From the NCBI GenBank assembly GCA_003024785.1, contig PUQB01000248.1, forward strand, positions 235,610-299,609: 64,000 bases of DNA, written 5' to 3'. Numbering within the stretch: the stretch's first letter is position 1; each line of letters begins with the position of its first letter. The DNA comes from Selaginella tamariscina (lineage: Eukaryota; Streptophyta; Lycopodiopsida; Selaginellales; Selaginellaceae). Position numbers and translations under genes: made by a program. This document shows, piece after piece, positions 59,018-64,000 of this stretch. Below the pieces are notes generated by a model. The model was not told the origin of the DNA. It saw only the letters and a list, made by a program, of their open reading frames with translations, and made no database searches.

Positions 59018-62000
59018 ATGGGGAAGGCGAAGAAGGGAAAAAATAGGTTAGATCGGTATTACCATCTCGCCAAGGAGCAGGGATATAGATCGCGAGCGTC
59101 ATTCAAGCTTGTGCAGCTCGATCGCAAGTACAGATTTCTCAATACAGCGCAATCTCTTATAGATTTGTGTGCTGCTCCTGGAGGATGGATGCAGGTATGT
59201 AACTATTTACTGTTTTATTCAAGATGATTAGTTAAGAATTATGTATGTTAAACTTATACAAACTTATACATTTATACATATATGAATGTATGATAAGTAT
59301 ATTTATGTACTTGTGTATGGTACTTTTTAATGCTACTGGAATCGGTATATACGCATTATGTAGTAGAGCTGAGTTTTATTTTAAGTATACTCCAGAAATT
59401 GGATACATGTCCACGGTAATACTCTTATTTCTTTGAAATGTACAGGATGTATACTTAATTATTTCAAAATGTCTCTTATGTTGTTCTAGTAATATTAGTT
59501 CGAAATATTAACTGTAAACGAGTATACCAGTGCAGTAAGTGACATGTATATAATGAAATTACTTAAACAGGTCTTTTATTAAATACTGAGCTGTACTTTA
59601 ATTGTCGTATTTAAGTCATAGTAATAAACATAGATATACTATTATACTCCAGAACTTGTATGTATATACGGGTTTGAAATATAAAGGTTCTGTGGATTAA
59701 TATAAAATGTATATTTGTTATATACAGGTAGCTGTGAAGAGCATGCCGGTGGGAGCTGTGGTTATTGGGGTAGATCTGGTCCCAATACGACCTATTCGTG
59801 GTGCATTAACACTACAGGAAGATATTACAACTCCCAAGTGTGCTACAGAGATTAACAAGCTTCTCAGGCAACATGGACACTCACTTGTTGACGTTGTTCT
59901 TCACGACGGTTCCCCAAATGTGGGAGGTGCATGGTCCCAAGAATCTATGACACAAGCTGCCCTCGTTCTGGACTCTCTCAAATTGGCTACCAAGTTCTTA
60001 GCACCAAAAGGAACATTTGTAACAAGGTACACACTCTGTCATATACGCAAACAACTAGAGTAACGCACACTAAGTTCTTGCACCTGTATTTATTGTACCA
60101 TACATGTGTAATGTTGCGTGTAATTCTGTGGCAGGTCTTTCGTTCTGAAGATTACAAATCTTTGAAATATGCTTTTGAAAAGGTAATATGGCTATTACGT
60201 ACGTTTATGTATATACTTGTGGGCACATCAATATACTGTTGTTTTGGCAGCTGTTTGACAAGGTTGAAACTACGAAGCCATCAGCGAGTCGAACAACTTC
60301 TGCTGAAATATACGTTGTTTGTCAAAAGTATAAGGGACCTGGATATATTGAACCGCAACTTCTGGATTATAGACAGTTGTTTAAAGAGATTCCTGAACCT
60401 CCCAAGGTAAGTTCGCTATGTAATTTCAGCTATATATTATGAGAGTTCTATTTACGTATTGAACTAAGTTTTATTTTATATCTTATCAGGTTGTTGACGT
60501 TCTTCGAGGAACGAAGCAAAAGCGTCACCGCGATGGGTGAGTGAGAATATAAAATAGTAATTTTATACCAGTTACATGACTTTAATGATAAAATAATCAT
60601 TTATTTGCATACGTTTTATAATATCAATCGATATATTACAGGTACGATGATCCAAATACAACTTTTCGGAAACCATGCGAAGCAGCAGAATTTATATGGT
60701 CCGATAAGCCTCTAGACTTGCTTGGAACCATAACCTCCATTACCTTTGATGACGCTAATAGCACTCCCATAAAAGAGCATAAAGAAACAACTGATGAGGT
60801 ATGATACATTTGTATAGTTACGTATGTATATGTGTGTATATATATCATGTGTGTGTGCGCGCTGCACGTGCTTTATGTTTATTTCCTGATGATGATTTGT
60901 GTTTGTATAGATACAAGCTTATGTGAAGATCTTCGCGTCATTGGAAAAAAGGAGTTCAAGCAAATACTGAAGTATGTAGTCTCATCTATCTTATACATCA
61001 CATACATGTGTATATAAGATATACATGCATACATATATCCGTACACACTCATGGATATTTTATTGTGCATATATAGATGGAAACATGTATACATTCATAA
61101 CATTTATATGGATCAAACACCATGTATACACACTTGTACTGAGTTTTAATGTTTTTAGGTGGCGTTTAAACGTTAGAAAAGCACTATCTACAGATAATAA
61201 ACCAGAGAATAAGCTGCTAAAGCTGCAAAGGCAGAAGATGATGAAGACATGCTTGAAAAAATGGAGGAACTTAAGTCTATGATGGATTCTAAGAATAAGC
61301 AGGCCAAGAAAAAGGAGTCAAAACGAAAGCAGAAGGTCCGTATATATTTACACCAATGTTTGTGTCCCTTGCGGAATCGAACCAGACATAATATACATAA
61401 GCATGAATAACATTTATTTTATATGACTTATGAATATTTTTTTTTTAGCTTAAAACGCGGACAAGAACAGGAATGCAAGTTGACGTTACTGGGGAACAAT
61501 ACGGCGATATTGAGCTTTTTTCGCTTGCTTCTATCAAGGTTTGTGTGCGTGCGTGCGTTTGTGTGATGATATTTAATTGTACGGTCTCTTATGTATGCAT
61601 ATAGGTAAATGGATATGCATGTGCGTGTATTGTTGTACGTTGCATCACAGTCCTGTACGCAACGTAGTTATATATGGAAGTACATGGAGTGGTGATGTGT
61701 TAAACAACTGGCTTAAGCCTCTCCTTGTAGTGCATGATGTGGTGTATATAATGTCTATGTATATGTTATTAAGAATGATATGGTATGATCAGGCTAAAAA
61801 TACGTTGGACCGAGTTGAACAAGATGCTGCAAAATCTGACGACGAGCATGAGAGTGCAAGTGATGATGAAATCCTCAATGGTGCAAAGCCTTCTAAAGAT
61901 GAAGATGAAAGTGATTTGGATTCCGATGCTGAGCGTGAGAGGTGGGCGTATGTTTGTCTGTATACATAAGTACCATTAAAATGTCCTGTACATCTAATGT

Positions 62001-64000
62001 ATGTATCATTTATTATGAGGTACATGTATGTGTCTATGTGCATTTGTATGGTCGGATGATTTAACATCATAAGTATTATACGACATATATATACATTCAA
62101 TGGACAAACACCCATGCATATGATCCATGGCACATGCATCCGTAGTTTGTATCTGTCTAAACATGTATATAATGTATGCGTGAGGTAGTTTATAGACATC
62201 AACTTGAACATGTATACATGTATATAGGCTATACTTTGTAAATATGATTTTTTGCAGGTATAATGCGGAATTGGAGTCATTTCTGGACCGGGCATACGAT
62301 CGTTATAGGAGTAAACGAGAAGGAAGTACTGCACGTCGCAAGCGTGCTAGGATGGGTGACTCGGAGAATGATAAGCTTTTGGAGGTAGATATTCACACAT
62401 ATACATACACACATGTGTACTTCTATAATATGCTTGGCGTATGTATAGTAAATACTAAGTTATTGTTTTGAAGGAGGAAACGGATGATATAATGGAGGAG
62501 ATTCAAGGGACGACGAACAATGTGAAGAGGAGGAACCAAATCCTCTTCTTGTCTCCGTTCCTAAACAGAAACTAACTACAGAACAGATTGCACAACAATG
62601 GTTTAGTCAGGGTATTTTCCAAGGATAAACGAACCACAGGAAACTGAGGACGAGATTAAAGGCTCACAAGGTATGGTTACTTATATCGTATGTATGCATA
62701 TATTACATCATGGTTATGTCTCAGCATATATCCATGTTTGTGTATGTACAATATACACATATCATGATGATGCACACACATACTCGTTTAGACATCGTCT
62801 TATGAAATACTTATGCAGGCCAAAACCAATCAGGAGCACAGGACGTTGACAGTGATGAGGAGATTAAAAACTTAAAAGGTATGCATGCGTGTGTAGTGAT
62901 TGATGTACATTTGTGTGTATAAACAAATAGATATTTGACCCTCTTTAACTTATGCTATAGCTCACACACACACACAAACTATTATTGTTGCATATAATCT
63001 CGTTTTGTGCGAACTGTAATTGATTAACTATACTGGTAACCATTATACGATAACTATATATAATTTAATCTTGATTAATGTATTTATTGCTTCTATTATA
63101 TATTAATTATACTTTTACAGTTAAAACGCAACAAGTGAAAGAGAGTAACCACAAGAAGAATGAGGAACTACCAAATGATGATTTCGAGATAGTACCAGCA
63201 GAAGATTCTGACGAATCTTCATCGGAAGAGGAAGAATATGGCAGTGATACCAAGGCAGAGATTCTAGCATATGCAAAGAATATGCTGAGGAAGAAAGACA
63301 GGGAGAGGATCGTTGACGATTCGTACAACAGGTACATGTTCAGTGACGAGGCTTACCAAATTGGTTTGCAGAGCGATGAGAAGAAACATTTGTAAAATTA
63401 ACAAGCCTTTCACGAAAGAGGAGGTGCGTACCATGTTTGTATATGCATATATGTACGTGTGTGGATTTTCTTAGTTTATAAATGTGTAGATATCTGTATT
63501 TACTTTTTCTATATTTACATATAACATTGGTTTTAATAGAATATTTCAAATGGTGAAACTGTATGTGCTCGTGAAACTGTATGTTGTGTGTGAGGTCTAT
63601 ATGTATGCATATTCATATTCGTCTTCGTGAGTTAGTAGACACATGTGATATGCACTCAACCACTACAATTTTTTTTATCTAGCTAACTAACCTCCCCTAC
63701 CTGCGTATCGTATATATAAAGAATACCTCTGTGGTAAAGACAGACAAGATATATATAGTTATGATTATATCATATATATATTTATGATATATACGATAGG
63801 TGTGTATGTTGATTTGTATGTGTTGTAGGTCCTGGCTATGAAGGCGCAGTTCAAGGCCATAGATGCAAGGCCAGTGAAGAAAGTGGCAGAAGCGAAGGCA
63901 CGTAAGAAGAGGAGAGTAATGAAGAGAATGGAGCAGGCCAAGAGCAAAGCTGCTGCCATTGCTGACCAACCCGATATCTCTAACAAGTCCAAAACAGGTG
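59018..64000 (+). CDS. SPB1: SPB1-like 2'-O-rRNA methyltransferase, copy S4, runs off the window
   Basis: The only copy with a true 5' end. Exons: 59018-59194, 59728-60026, 60135-60182, 60251-60406, 60490-60536, 60642-60798, 60911-60971, 61159-61335, 61449-61538, 61793-61941, 62258-62384, 62474-62670, 62819-62878, 63121-63423 and 63829-63997. The last exon lies beyond the edge. FtsJ domain: [19 protein letters not shown] motif [11 protein letters not shown] and [11 protein letters not shown]. Then the Spb1 middle and basic C-terminal domains. Nucleolar 60S assembly factor in the known family. Lesions against the other copies: one A lost at the 60026 splice border (expected VTK-VFRS), one C lost near 60917, a shift near 61212, 4 bp lost near 62500, and shifts near 62625 and 63350-63390. 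Either a pseudogene or imperfect consensus sequence. Confidence 0.85.
61354..61385 (-). other. tRNA T-arm-like insert in SPB1 S4 intron
   Basis: Same insert as at 30461-30491, with small differences (GTGTCCC for GTGCCCC). Confidence 0.4.

Overview
The window is nuclear DNA of a eukaryote, almost certainly a land plant. Exons are split by short AT-rich GT-AG introns. Genes include a plant-type GH31 alpha-glucosidase, the 60S assembly methyltransferase SPB1, LRR-Roc-COR (ROCO) genes like plant TORNADO1 and a plant-type AAA protein fragment. Non-coding DNA is very AT-rich, full of TA, CA/GT and CT microsatellites, and holds Ty3/gypsy and hAT elements. A moss or other bryophyte would fit, but the sequence alone does not fix the species. 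I see no rRNA genes, complete tRNA genes or CRISPR arrays. Layout: a block made of an SPB1 3' portion (+), an AT-rich spacer, an intronless ROCO gene (+), one C2-domain exon (-) and a fragment of an AAA-family gene (-) occurs three times: about 2.5-22.3 kb, 22.3-29.7 kb and 29.7-48 kb. Every copy is damaged and differently rearranged. Unit 1 carries a 266-bp inversion, a gypsy element (7297-11892) inside an older inverted-repeat element, and a complete hAT transposon (12197-15096). Unit 2 has lost most of its SPB1 and AAA parts. Unit 3 has a gypsy element (33224-38164) in the last SPB1 intron. To the right are an intact PLAT-domain membrane protein gene (48878 to about 50.2-50.5 kb, -), an internally deleted gypsy element (51238-55191, -), an intact alpha-glucosidase gene (55826-58697, -) and, divergent from it across a 320-bp promoter with telo-box motifs, a fourth SPB1 copy with its true 5' end (59018 to the window edge, +). 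The intact coding sequences are the alpha-glucosidase (858 codons, six exons), the traceable five exons of the PLAT gene and the hAT transposase. The SPB1 and ROCO copies all carry frameshifts or stops, mostly one- or two-base indels that differ between copies. They are either decaying duplicates or places where consensus polishing failed in near-identical repeats. The most unusual signal is in the retrotransposons. Gypsy 1 has pol in the -1 frame relative to gag, and the 40-nt overlap holds GGGAAAC in the correct phase, a 6-nt spacer and a perfect 9-bp hairpin with a 12-nt loop. Gypsy 2 keeps the same frame relation, spacer, stem length and loop length, with one compensatory base-pair change in the stem. 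This looks like a conserved programmed -1 ribosomal frameshift signal.
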